NCBI GenBank assembly: GCA_036258055.1
Contig: DATAEK010000030.1
Coordinates: forward strand, 1-26,329
Origin: DATAEK01 sp036258055
GTDB taxonomy: Bacteria > Acidobacteriota > Vicinamibacteria > Vicinamibacterales > 2-12-FULL-66-21
DNA: 26,329 nucleotides
Reading direction: 5' to 3'
Position 1 is the first letter of the stretch. Every line of letters begins with the position of its first letter. The notes beneath the pieces are model-generated. The model was given only the letters and a program-made list of their open reading frames with translations, was not told where the DNA came from and did no database searches. The position numbers were made by a program, and so were the translations under genes. Of this stretch, positions 7,762-16,539 are shown one piece after another.

Positions 7762-8753
7762 TTGAGGCCGACGGTCTCGTCGAAGCCGAACGCCACGTTG
7801 AAATTCTGAATGGCCTGTCCCGCCGCGCCCTTCACGAGGTTGTCGATGCAGGCCACCATGACCAGCTGGCCGCCGGGCCGATCGACGCGCCAGCCGATGT
7901 CGCAGAAGTTCGTGTGCGCGACATGCTTGATCTCGGGCAGATCCGTGCCAGTCAGCCGAACGAACGGTGAGCTCGCGTAAGCCGCCTCGAGTGCGCTCGT
8001 CACGGCGGCCTCATCGACGCCGGGCAGAAGACGCGCGTAGATCGTTTCGAAGATTCCACGATCGAGCGGCACGAGGTGCGGCACGAACGTGACCGGCATC
8101 CCGAGCTCCTGCTCCATCTCCGCGGCATGGCGATGGCCGAACACGCCGTAGGCGGCGATGCTGCCGTGAATCTCCGAGAAGTGCGTCCGCTCGCTCGGTG
8201 TCTTACCCGCGCCGGAGATACCCGACTTCGCGTCGATGATGACGCCCGCTTGAATCAAGCCGGCGGCGACGATCGGTTGCAGCGCGAGGACCGCCGCCGT
8301 TGGATAGCATCCGGGACACGCGACCAGGCGCGCAGCGATCAGCGCGTCGCGATACCGCTCGGTCAGACCGTAGGCCACTTCGACCGAGAGGTCGGGCGAA
8401 TGCGGATACCAGCGTCGGCGGTGCTCCGGATCGCGCAGGCGAAACGCGCCCGAAAGATCGAAGACGCGCGGACCGCGCGCGGCGAGGGCGGGGCCGACCT
8501 CAGCCGCAAGCGTATCCGGGACCGCGAGAAAGACAGCATCGGTCTCGTCAGCCAGCCGGTCTACATCGAACGGCTGCATCGGGCTGTCCCAGATGTGCGC
8601 CAGCGACGGGACCCGTCGCGGCTCGGACGCACCGGATGCCATCGCCACTTTGATCTCCGCCGCCGGATGTCGGGCGAGGCGGCGCAGGAGCTCCACCCCG
8701 GCATAACCGGTAGCGCCTGCGACTCCGACCCTGACCCGCGAATACTTATTCAT
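7758..8753 (-). CDS. argC: N-acetyl-gamma-glutamyl-phosphate reductase
   Basis: The first gene of the minus-strand arg operon. The 331-residue protein reduces acetylglutamyl phosphate to the semialdehyde with NADPH. It shows the NADP motif GATGYAG (13-19), the catalytic Cys149 in CPGCYPTAA, SGISGAGK (177-184) and the GHRHAAEMEQEL motif (206-217), which holds the catalytic-site histidine. The ATG at 8753 is preceded by AAAGG at a good ribosome-binding distance. It is transcribed away from argR across a short gap that carries candidate operator sequences. Confidence 0.96.
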   Translation of the reverse strand: MNKYSRVRVGVAGATGYAGVELLRRLARHPAAEIKVAMASGASEPRRVPSLAHIWDSPMQPFDVDRLADETDAVFLAVPDTLAAEVGPALAARGPRVFDLSGAFRLRDPEHRRRWYPHSPDLSVEVAYGLTERYRDALIAARLVACPGCYPTAAVLALQPIVAAGLIQAGVIIDAKSGISGAGKTPSERTHFSEIHGSIAAYGVFGHRHAAEMEQELGMPVTFVPHLVPLDRGIFETIYARLLPGVDEAAVTSALEAAYASSPFVRLTGTDLPEIKHVAHTNFCDIGWRVDRPGGQLVMVACIDNLVKGAAGQAIQNFNVAFGFDETVGLN

Positions 8754-8855
8754 CGGAACCTTTAGGTATACAGCAGCGGATTTCGCGAGTCAAGACAATA
8801 TGGGTCAAGGATATACATGCGTATTCATTCCGTGTATACTCTTGTGTTGCCGTGC
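8754..8855. promoter_or_regulatory. Divergent argC / argR control region with candidate ARG box
   Basis: Between the divergent starts is a comparatively AT-rich gap. On the minus strand TTGACT (8793-8788) and TATACC (8770-8765) are spaced by 17 bases, a fair sigma-70 match for argC, although it leaves only 11 bases between the -10 and the ATG. On the plus strand TATACT (8835-8840) is a good -10 for argR without a good -35. Bases 8813-8829, read on the minus strand as AATGAATACGCATGTAT, resemble the ArgR operator (half-site TGAAT). They lie between TATACA (8812-8817) and TGTATA (8832-8837), which form an outer inverted repeat. Operator and promoters are inferred from motif match and position. 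Confidence 0.5.
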
Positions 8856-9311
8856 ATGGTTATGAAGCCACGACGCCAGTCGGTCATTCTCCAGCTCATC
8901 GATCAGCGCGATGTGACCAGTCAGGAGCAGCTTCGGGAGCTGCTGAAGGAACAGGGCATCGAGGCCACGCAGGCCACGCTCTCACGCGACATCCGTGACT
9001 TGGGCCTTGTAAAGCGTGCTGTTGATGGCGCTTATCGGGCAGCGACGGGCCCCGAACCAGCGCCGCAAGACACGGCGGCGGTCGTTCGCCGGGCGGTTGG
9101 CGAGTATCTCCGCCGGCTGGACGTGGTCGAGCAGTTGATCGTGCTCAAAACGGATCCGGGTCAGGCGCAGTCCCTCGCCATTGCGCTCGACCGCGGGCGA
9201 TTGCCCGAAGTCGTCGGCACTATCGGCGGCGACGACACGATTCTGGTGATTTGCCGATCGGCCACCGACGCGGCGACGCTGTCGGAACGCCTCGATCGCA
9301 TGCGGAGCTGA
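8856..9311 (+). CDS. argR: Arginine repressor
   Basis: A typical small ArgR of about 150 residues. The N-terminal winged helix-turn-helix includes ATQATLSRDIRDLGLVK. The C-terminal oligomerization and arginine-binding domain ends with GTIGGDDTILVICRS, whose GDD pair contacts arginine in known ArgR proteins. It would bind ARG boxes in the adjoining region and control both divergent arg transcripts. The start is uncertain. ATG at 8856 or 8862 fits the usual N-terminus (MKPRRQSVILQLI). ATG at 8817 is longer by 13 residues and has an AAGGA ribosome-binding site five bases upstream, but it would place the candidate operator inside the coding sequence. Confidence 0.94.
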   Translation: MVMKPRRQSVILQLIDQRDVTSQEQLRELLKEQGIEATQATLSRDIRDLGLVKRAVDGAYRAATGPEPAPQDTAAVVRRAVGEYLRRLDVVEQLIVLKTDPGQAQSLAIALDRGRLPEVVGTIGGDDTILVICRSATDAATLSERLDRMRS

Positions 9312-9317
9312 AGACAA

Positions 9318-9350
9318 CGGAGCTGATGAGCTCCGACGGAGGGCCCTCTG
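9318..9350 (+). promoter_or_regulatory. Intercistronic hairpins overlapping the ArgG-like gene's ribosome-binding site
   Basis: Directly after the argR stop is a perfect stem-loop, CGGAGCT (9318-9324), GATG loop, AGCTCCG (9329-9335). It is followed by the 10-bp palindrome GAGGGCCCTC (9340-9349), which contains the GGAGGG ribosome-binding site of the next gene, whose ATG is at 9354. Pairing could limit access to that site. A regulatory role is inferred. Confidence 0.45.
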
Positions 9351-9353
9351 TCG

Positions 9354-10442
9354 ATGAAACGGATTGTGCTCGCGTATTCGGGCGGCCTCGAACCGACGGC
9401 CGCGATTCCCTGGCTGTCGGAACAGTACGACGCGGAGGTGGTGACCGTCACGCTCGACCTCGGTGAGAGCCGCGAGCTGACGGACGTTCGCGAGCGCGCT
9501 CTCGCTGCGGGCGCCGTCCGTGCGCACGTGCTCGACGTGCGCGAGGAGTTCGTCCGGGACTACGTGCTCCGCGCGCTGCAGGCCGGCGCATCCCTCGATG
9601 TCCGCACGCCGATGGCGGCCGCGCTGGCCCTGCCGCTGATCGCGAAGCGTCTCGTTGACATGGCACGCATGGAAGGAGCATCGGCAGTCGCGTTCGGCGG
9701 AGGCGCCAACGCCGTGCGCATAGACGCCGCCGTCAGGCAGCTCGCTCCGTCACTCGACACGATCGCGCCCGGTCAGATCTGGGGACTGTCTCGTGCTGAG
9801 GCCATCGCCTACTCCCGCTCGCGTTCCCTCCGCGTGTCATCGGACGGCGAGGCCGGAATCACCCGTAATCTCTGGGGACGATCGATCACCGCGGATGCTG
9901 ACGAGGCGGTGATCCCCGACGAGCGCTTCACGCTCACGCGCGCGCCGGAGGACTGTCCCGACGAGCCCGCGCTCATCGAGGTGGACTTCGAGTCGGGCGT
10001 GCCGGTTCGCACCAACGGGCTCGAGATGCCGCTGCTCGAGATGATTGAAAGCCTGGAGACGATTGCGGGTGCCCACGGCGTCGGCCGCATCGAGAGCCGG
10101 CGGCCTGCCGGGGCGCCTCAAACGGTCCTCGAGGCCCCAGCTGCCGTGGTCCTCGGTACGGCGCACAAGGCGTTGCAGGATCTCGTGATCCCGCGCGAGA
10201 TCGAGCGACTCGCTCCGCCGATGTCGCGCGCCCTCGACGATCTGATCCAGGACGGGCAGTGGTTCTCGCCCGCGCGCGAGGCGATTGCCGCTTTCGTGGC
10301 GGCGATACAGCCGCGGGTCACGGGTACGGTCACAGTCCGTCTGTTCAAAGGAGACAGCCGCGTCGTGAGCTGTCAGTCACCCAACGCGCGTGATCGGGTC
10401 AGCGCGCGCCGTTCGGTGAAGCGCCTCTCGGCAGGACGCTGA
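9354..10442 (+). CDS. Divergent argininosuccinate synthase homologue (ArgG-like)
   Basis: The fold family is clear: N-type ATP pyrophosphatase start MKRIVLAYSGGL, PLIAKRLVDMAR, NLWGRS (172-177), HGVGRIESR, QWFSPAREAI and VTGTVTVRLFKG match ArgG in order. Several normally invariant sites are changed. The P-loop SGGLDTS is SGGLEPT (9-15). The citrulline/aspartate motif GCTGKGNDQVRF is GGGANAVRID (115-124), shorter by three and lacking Lys, Asp and Gln. The GRYPLGTALARP region is VRTPMAAALALP. The C-terminal oligomerization helix is missing, giving 362 residues instead of about 400. The frame is continuous on both sides, so no frameshift explains it. It sits between argR and argH with a 2-base gap to argH. 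Either an altered but working ArgG or a degenerate paralogue. Confidence 0.8.
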   Translation: MKRIVLAYSGGLEPTAAIPWLSEQYDAEVVTVTLDLGESRELTDVRERALAAGAVRAHVLDVREEFVRDYVLRALQAGASLDVRTPMAAALALPLIAKRLVDMARMEGASAVAFGGGANAVRIDAAVRQLAPSLDTIAPGQIWGLSRAEAIAYSRSRSLRVSSDGEAGITRNLWGRSITADADEAVIPDERFTLTRAPEDCPDEPALIEVDFESGVPVRTNGLEMPLLEMIESLETIAGAHGVGRIESRRPAGAPQTVLEAPAAVVLGTAHKALQDLVIPREIERLAPPMSRALDDLIQDGQWFSPAREAIAAFVAAIQPRVTGTVTVRLFKGDSRVVSCQSPNARDRVSARRSVKRLSAGR

Positions 10443-10444
10443 CG

Positions 10445-11830
<1,386 letters not shown>

Positions 11831-11838
11831 GGTGATCC

Positions 11839-12279
11839 GTGATCGTCCTCGTGCACCACGCCGACGCCGTCGAGCCTGACCTCGATCCCCAGCGCCCGCT
11901 TTCGAGCACCGGTCGAGCACATGCCGCCCGCCTCGCCGCCGATCTCGCCACGCGTGGGGTGAAGCCGGGCGCGATCTGGCACAGCGGCAAGCTCCGCGCG
12001 CGTCAGACAGCTGAAGCGCTTCTCCGCGCCTGCAATCCTATGGCGGAGTTCTCCGCGATCCGGGGATTGCAACCAAACGATCCGCCAGACTGGATCCGCG
12101 ATCGACTGGCGGGTGAGACGCGAGAAGTCATGCTCGTCGGCCACATGCCCAGCCTTCCACGGATTCTTCACGCGCTGCTCCGCGAATCCCCAGAAGCGAG
12201 TCGCGAATTCCCGCTGCATGGGGCCGTTGCACTCGAGGTGAGCGGGGATGAATGGCGGGTTGCGTGGATCGCGGAGTGA
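11839..12279 (+). CDS. SixA-like histidine phosphatase family protein
   Basis: A 146-residue protein with the compact histidine-phosphatase fold of SixA. The N-terminal catalytic motif, normally RHG or RHA, reads VHHADAV, so the nucleophile His is kept but the preceding Arg is His. RPLSSTGRAHAARLA, the WHSGKLRARQTAEAL segment and the second catalytic histidine in LVGHMPSLPRI are present. The GTG start is chosen because GAGGTG overlaps the argH stop five bases upstream. Its partner is unknown: SixA acts on phosphohistidine proteins in enterobacteria, but that role is not shown here. Loss of the Arg may lower activity. It probably shares the argR-argH transcript. Confidence 0.8.
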   Translation: MIVLVHHADAVEPDLDPQRPLSSTGRAHAARLAADLATRGVKPGAIWHSGKLRARQTAEALLRACNPMAEFSAIRGLQPNDPPDWIRDRLAGETREVMLVGHMPSLPRILHALLRESPEASREFPLHGAVALEVSGDEWRVAWIAE

Positions 12280-12295
12280 ACTGAGGACATTAAAC

Positions 12296-12349
12296 GGGAG
12301 ATCGAGAGATCAAGAGAATGAATTGTTCTCCTGATCTCCTGATCTCCTC
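12296..12349. terminator. Inverted 8-bp repeats, probable bidirectional terminator
   Basis: The left arm (12296-12318) is made of GGAGATC/GAGAGATC/AAGAGAA units. The right arm (12325-12349) is made of TTCTCCTGATC and TCCTGATCTCC units. Each unit is about 8 bp and the arms are reverse complements with a short TGAATTG loop. The hairpin lies between the converging phosphatase and beta-barrel genes, as expected of a shared terminator, but it lacks a clear U-tract. Confidence 0.6.
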
Positions 12350-12367
12350 TTATCCCACAACTCGTAG

Positions 12368-12988
12368 CTAGAACTTGAACGTGACCCCGACCGTGCCACG
12401 CCAGAAATGAAAGTCTCCCAACCCCAGATCGATCCCATCGGGATTCGAGTCCTCAAACGATCGGAAGTAGCGAATATCACCGCGGAAACCAACGTTGTGA
12501 CTCACGAATCCCATCACGCCTCCGCCAACATTCATCCCGAAATCGTTGCTCGTGAGGTCACCGAAGAACTGTCCGACGTCGTCGACCCGCGATCTGATCA
12601 AACCGACGCCGCCTGACGCGTACGGCCGGACGCCGCCGAGCGGGGCGCCGACCACGAGGTTGCCCATCAGCGTCGTGACGTTGCTGTCACCAACCAGATC
12701 GAACGATCCGTTGTCGGGGCTGATGCGGAAGAAATTCGGCGAGTAGCCGAAGTCCGCCTCGAAACCAATCGCACCGTGGCCCATCCACGCGAGCGACGCG
12801 CCATAATTGACCTTGCGTTCGAATTCGTCGCCGAAGTCCTCGCCCGCGCCGCCGATATTCGCACTTCCACTGAACGTCGCACCGACAAACGGAGTGAACA
12901 GCCAGTCGGCCGACGCTTTCGCCGGTGTTCCCGCCGACGCGACCAGAGCCATCGCTCCTGTGATGAACAACCTTCGCAGTAACACCAT
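12368..12988 (-). CDS. Outer-membrane beta-barrel protein
   Basis: The ATG at 12988 gives 206 residues starting with a signal peptide (positively charged MVLLRR, hydrophobic core, cleavage after KASA). GGGAGG nine bases upstream supports this start; the open frame further upstream is shadow sequence. The mature part alternates amphipathic strands and turns (TPFVGATFSGSANI, GAIGFEADFGYSPNFF, VRPYASGGVGLIRSRV, VGFRGDIRYFRSF) and ends in TVGVTFKF, with the terminal Phe used by the BAM machinery. This is an OmpA/OprF-like eight-strand barrel type with no recognisable enzyme motif. Substrate or function is unknown. Confidence 0.85.
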   Translation of the reverse strand: MVLLRRLFITGAMALVASAGTPAKASADWLFTPFVGATFSGSANIGGAGEDFGDEFERKVNYGASLAWMGHGAIGFEADFGYSPNFFRISPDNGSFDLVGDSNVTTLMGNLVVGAPLGGVRPYASGGVGLIRSRVDDVGQFFGDLTSNDFGMNVGGGVMGFVSHNVGFRGDIRYFRSFEDSNPDGIDLGLGDFHFWRGTVGVTFKF

Positions 12989-13076
12989 CGCTCTCGCCTC
13001 CCGCACGCGCGGAGCACTATCCGCGCCATTCCGGCTCAACCAGCTCGAGCCGTATCCGCTGCGAGAGGTGCAAGCG

Positions 13077-14531
13077 CTATGCCCCGCGTGCCTGTGACGT
13101 TCGGAGCTCATGCGCTCGCTCGCGCAAGAGCTCCCATGCACGACGCACATGGGCTTCGGTCGTGTGCAGATTGCCAATCGCGAGACGCAGGGTGTAGCGG
13201 CCGTTCAAGCGCGTGTGCGAGATGAAGATCTCGCCGCTCGCATTGACCGCGTCGAGCAGCCGCTCGTTGAAGGCGTCATCGCCCGACGCGACGAAGCAGA
13301 CAACGCTGAAGGGAACCGGCGCGACGCGCTCGAAGTCGTCGCTGTCGTCGACCCATGACGCGAAGAGGCGCGCGAGCCGCATGTGCTCCGAGAGTCGATC
13401 GCGCAGGCCGGCGGCGCCGAAGTGTCGAAGCACCATCCACAGCTTGAGCGCCCGGAACCGCCGTCCGAGCTGAATGCCGGTGTCCATCAGGTTCTGAACA
13501 CTGCCGGCTTCACCAGTCTTGAGGTACTCGGGCGTCAGCGAGAACGCGGTGCGGACGACGTCCATCCGCCGGCAGTAGAGGACGCTGAGATCGAACGGTG
13601 TGAACAGCCACTTGTGAGGGTTGACGACGAGCGAGTCCGCACCTGCGGCGCCTTGGAGGATCCAGGAATACTCGGGCACGATCGCGGCGACGCCCGCGTA
13701 CGCGGCGTCGACGTGAAGCCAGATACGTTCCCGCTGGCAGATCGTCAGGATGTTCTCGATAGGATCGACGCTCGTCGTGGACGTCGTGCCGACCGTGGCG
13801 ACGACAGCCATCGGCAGCCACCCGTTCGCGCGATCCTCGGCGATCGCGGCGTCGAGCGCCGATGGAATCATCCGGAACTCGGCGTCCGCCTCGATGCGTC
13901 GCAGCGATTCGTGGCCGAGGCCGAGGAGGATGATGGCCTTGTCGATCGACGAGTGCGCCTGATCCGAACAGTAGACGCGCAGCCTTGGCAGGTCAGGTCG
14001 TCCCGCGAGTCCGGACGATCGAGCCGACGGCACCGCCGCCTCGCGCGCGGCGGCGAGCGCGTGCAGGCTCGAGATCGACGCGGTGTCGTAGATGACCCCT
14101 TCGAAACCTGTCGGCAGTCCCATCAGCTGACGAAGCCAGCCGAGCGTCACTTCCTCGAGCTCGGTCGCCGCGGGTGACGTCCGCCACAGCATCGCCTGAA
14201 CGTTCAGCGCGGCGGAGAGGAACTCGGCGAGGACCCCCGGCGCACTGCCGCTAATCGCGAAGTACGCGAAGAACCCCGGATGATTCCAGTGGGTGATTGC
14301 GGGCATCACGATGCGTTCGAAGTCGGCGAACACGTGCGCGAAGTCTTCCGGCTGCTCTGGTGCGTGTGACGGCAGCGCGTCACGTACAGCGCCGGGCTTC
14401 ACTTGCGCCAGCACGGGATACCGGCCGGGATTGGCGAGGTAGTCGGCGATCCAGTCCGCAATGCGGTGGGCTTCCTTGCGGAAGATCTCCGGATCCATGT
14501 CACCGAACGCACGCGTCCGGACGGCGCTCAT
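13077..14531 (-). CDS. PLP-dependent decarboxylase, aromatic-L-amino-acid decarboxylase family
   Basis: This group II PLP decarboxylase has 484 residues, normal for the family. Visible are THWNHPGFFAYF (80-91), an AMLWRTSPAATELE segment near the dimer interface, His193 (DQAHSS) stacking on PLP, Asp275 in HVDAAYAG, the Schiff-base Lys307 in NPHKW, and Tyr336 in LTPEYLKT, the catalytic-loop tyrosine of DOPA decarboxylase. The presence of that Tyr favours decarboxylation over aldehyde synthesis. Substrate (Trp, Tyr, DOPA or Phe) cannot be fixed. Met12 (position 14498) is an alternative start. It lies between an exported glycine-zipper protein and an outer-membrane protein, and neither suggests a pathway. 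Confidence 0.9.
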   Translation of the reverse strand: MSAVRTRAFGDMDPEIFRKEAHRIADWIADYLANPGRYPVLAQVKPGAVRDALPSHAPEQPEDFAHVFADFERIVMPAITHWNHPGFFAYFAISGSAPGVLAEFLSAALNVQAMLWRTSPAATELEEVTLGWLRQLMGLPTGFEGVIYDTASISSLHALAAAREAAVPSARSSGLAGRPDLPRLRVYCSDQAHSSIDKAIILLGLGHESLRRIEADAEFRMIPSALDAAIAEDRANGWLPMAVVATVGTTSTTSVDPIENILTICQRERIWLHVDAAYAGVAAIVPEYSWILQGAAGADSLVVNPHKWLFTPFDLSVLYCRRMDVVRTAFSLTPEYLKTGEAGSVQNLMDTGIQLGRRFRALKLWMVLRHFGAAGLRDRLSEHMRLARLFASWVDDSDDFERVAPVPFSVVCFVASGDDAFNERLLDAVNASGEIFISHTRLNGRYTLRLAIGNLHTTEAHVRRAWELLRERAHELRTSQARGA

Positions 14532-14623
14532 CGCGTCCGCCCCGTGAAAGCGTCAGCGGCGATCGTGCGTGGACCCGAGGAGCCGCTGCGGACGAAGGTT
14601 GGAATGCGGACGGGGGGGAAGTT

Positions 14624-14658
14624 CGGCATGCCCACGATTGTCGGTCGCAGGCATGCCG
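14624..14658 (-). terminator. Hairpin in the gap after the Pro-rich protein gene
   Basis: CGGCATGCC (14624-14632) and GGCATGCCG (14650-14658) form a perfect 9-bp stem around 17 bases. An outer pair, GTCAGCGGC (14552-14560) with GCCGCTGAC (14655-14663), could pair instead with the right arm. The site follows the stop codon of the minus-strand gene at 14675, so a terminator is likely, but no U-tract is visible. Confidence 0.4.
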
Positions 14659-14674
14659 CTGACAAGAGACGAGG

Positions 14675-15712
14675 TCAGTTGCGTTCGACTTCGAGGGTCA
14701 CCGGCGCATTCAGCTTCACGGTGACGATGGTGCCGGTCGTGAGCTTGGCGGCGTTGCGATCGCCGGCCATGACGACCGCAGTTCCGCCGGCCGCCCCGGT
14801 CGCACCCCCGACGACGGCGCCTTTGCCGCCTCCGAGAATAGCGCCCAGGATCGCGCCGCCTACCGCCGCGCCACCGATCTTGCGCGCGCTGTCGCCCGAC
14901 GGCGACTCTCCCTCGCGCACGATCACATCGGTGCGCAGTGGTACTTCGGTGCCGTTGGCCAGAACCAGCGTATGGAAGCGGACGCCGAGTTTTGCCTGCT
15001 CCTTGATCTTGCCGCCCCGCTCGACCATCGTGACCGATCCCAGCATGCGGGAACCGGCCGGAATCGCTGTGTGGCCGCCGGCCATGACGTCGCGTGTCAC
15101 CCGTGCCTCGACGCGGTCCTCGACGCGCGCCGTCTCACTCGTGACCGACGTGTTCATCTGCAGCCCGATGACCGATGCTGAAGGAACGACGACTTCCACG
15201 AACCGTGGCTCTGGTGGCGCCGGCACGATCTCCGGAGCACGTCCGGCTTCCGGCAGCGGCGCTTCGACGACTGGCTGAGCAGACGGCTGCGTCTCCTTCG
15301 TGGGTGCCGGAGCCGGCGGATTGGGATGGTAGACGGGCGGCTCAGCCGCGCGCGTCGAGGGCGTACGGCTGGGCTGAGGCTTTGGGGCCGGCCGCTCTGC
15401 GGCAGTCGGCTTAACCCGGGTGTCCGCCTTGACTGTCGGTTTTTCATCCTCAGCCGGTCGGGTCGCAGTGGCCGGTGCCTCCGCGGACTTCGCCGAGTCT
15501 GACGGTGTCGGCTGCGTGACCAGGGCCTCGGTTTCCGAAACGGGCTGCGCAGGTGCGGCCTGCGCCGCTCCCGGCTGTGCTGAAGCCGGCGTCGTGACGG
15601 CCGCCTCGGCGCGATCAGCCGAGTTCTGGCGAACGGCCACAAACGCACCAGCCCCGGCGGCCGCTACACAGGCCGCGGCCACGAGTCCGAGCACCAAGGG
15701 TCTGGAAATCAT
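14675..15712 (-). CDS. Membrane-anchored Pro/Ala-rich protein with glycine-zipper C-terminal domain
   Basis: A 345-residue protein of no named family. Residues 5-28 form one N-terminal transmembrane or uncleaved signal segment. About residues 35-165 are a Pro/Ala/Lys/Glu-rich linker likely to span the periplasm. The folded C-terminal part begins near VIGLQMNTSVTSETARVED and includes HTAIPAGSRMLGSVTMVERGG, wording seen in TrbI/VirB10-like beta-barrel domains. It ends with a glycine zipper (GGAAVGGAILGAILGG and GGATGAAGG) and a final strand KLNAPVTLEVERN. That suggests an envelope-spanning structural protein. The start at 15712 has GGAG upstream. It is transcribed away from the small exported protein gene at 15952. 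Function unknown. Confidence 0.75.
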   Translation of the reverse strand: MISRPLVLGLVAAACVAAAGAGAFVAVRQNSADRAEAAVTTPASAQPGAAQAAPAQPVSETEALVTQPTPSDSAKSAEAPATATRPAEDEKPTVKADTRVKPTAAERPAPKPQPSRTPSTRAAEPPVYHPNPPAPAPTKETQPSAQPVVEAPLPEAGRAPEIVPAPPEPRFVEVVVPSASVIGLQMNTSVTSETARVEDRVEARVTRDVMAGGHTAIPAGSRMLGSVTMVERGGKIKEQAKLGVRFHTLVLANGTEVPLRTDVIVREGESPSGDSARKIGGAAVGGAILGAILGGGKGAVVGGATGAAGGTAVVMAGDRNAAKLTTGTIVTVKLNAPVTLEVERN

Positions 15713-15951
15713 GACAATCTCGCTCCTGCGTATCCTTGCGGTCGAGCAATACGCATGCCCCGGCCGGAGCCCCCGATTATGCCGGAAATATCGGCGAATT
15801 CAGCCGTTCTCATGACGCGGCGGCCCGGTCAGGACGCGCGGGGTGACACTCGCTGTCCTCACCAGCGGACCGCCGGATTCGGCCCATCCTTGTAAATGCG
15901 GCACTTGCGCGCGGCAGCAACGTTGCACACAATCGCACCTGGAGGTCTCTC

Positions 15952-16539
15952 ATGCGCCGGGTGGTTCTTGCTCTCCTGCTGGTGCTTCCGCTCATCCCCG
16001 CGCGGGCAGAAGCGGTCACCATCAGGGACATCATCGAGCTGACCAAGGCGGGTCTTGGCGAGAATGTCCTGCTCGCGCTCATCGAGGTCGATGGCGGTGT
16101 GTTCAACATCGACACGGAGACATTGACGCAACTCAAGAACGCCGGCGTCAGCGAACAGGTAATCGTCGCGCTGGTGCGAAGCGGCAGGACGAAGCCTGTC
16201 GAACCACCCACTCCGGAGCAGAGTGCCGCGACAGAGGTACCGGATCCGCAGCCTCAATTCATGCCACCTCCGCAACCGGAGATTCGCGAAGTCGTGATTC
16301 AGGTGCCGGTGGCCTATCCCGTCTTCGTGCCGATCGCTCGCTCGCATCGACGCAGCGTGATTGACGACCGCGCCGTCATCATTCAGCAGCCCACCCTCGC
16401 GCAGCCGTTCCCCAGCACGCAGTTTCGCGTCGGCGGACCAAAGCTGACGGACACGCCGCCGCAGCCGAGATCGAAGGAGCCTGTCTACTGGGGTTGGGGC
16501 GGAAAGCGCAGGCCCGACGCCTGGAAAGAGGATCGCTAG
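15952..16539 (+). CDS. Small exported protein with paired helical motif
   Basis: A 195-residue protein with a clear signal peptide (MRRVVLALLLVLPLIPARAEA). The start is fixed by GGAGG seven bases before the ATG. The first mature 60 residues hold IRDIIELTKAGLGENVLLALIE and LTQLKNAGVSEQVIVALV, two half-repeats of a helical motif known from many uncharacterised Acidobacteriota-like exported proteins (an inference from pattern). A Pro/Gln-rich middle and a basic, Trp-containing tail (KEPVYWGWGGKRRPDAWKEDR) follow. No enzyme motif. Its stop overlaps the stop of the converging membrane-protein gene in CTAG. Function unknown. Confidence 0.8.
   Translation: MRRVVLALLLVLPLIPARAEAVTIRDIIELTKAGLGENVLLALIEVDGGVFNIDTETLTQLKNAGVSEQVIVALVRSGRTKPVEPPTPEQSAATEVPDPQPQFMPPPQPEIREVVIQVPVAYPVFVPIARSHRRSVIDDRAVIIQQPTLAQPFPSTQFRVGGPKLTDTPPQPRSKEPVYWGWGGKRRPDAWKEDR

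Noticed and set aside
9660..9740. A compensated frameshift as the cause of the altered ArgG substrate motif
   Set aside because: The sequence reads cleanly in one frame on both sides and other frames do not restore GKGND.
12989..13177. N-terminal extension of the beta-barrel protein
   Set aside because: The signal peptide starts at 12988 behind a good ribosome-binding site; the extension overlaps the decarboxylase 3' end.
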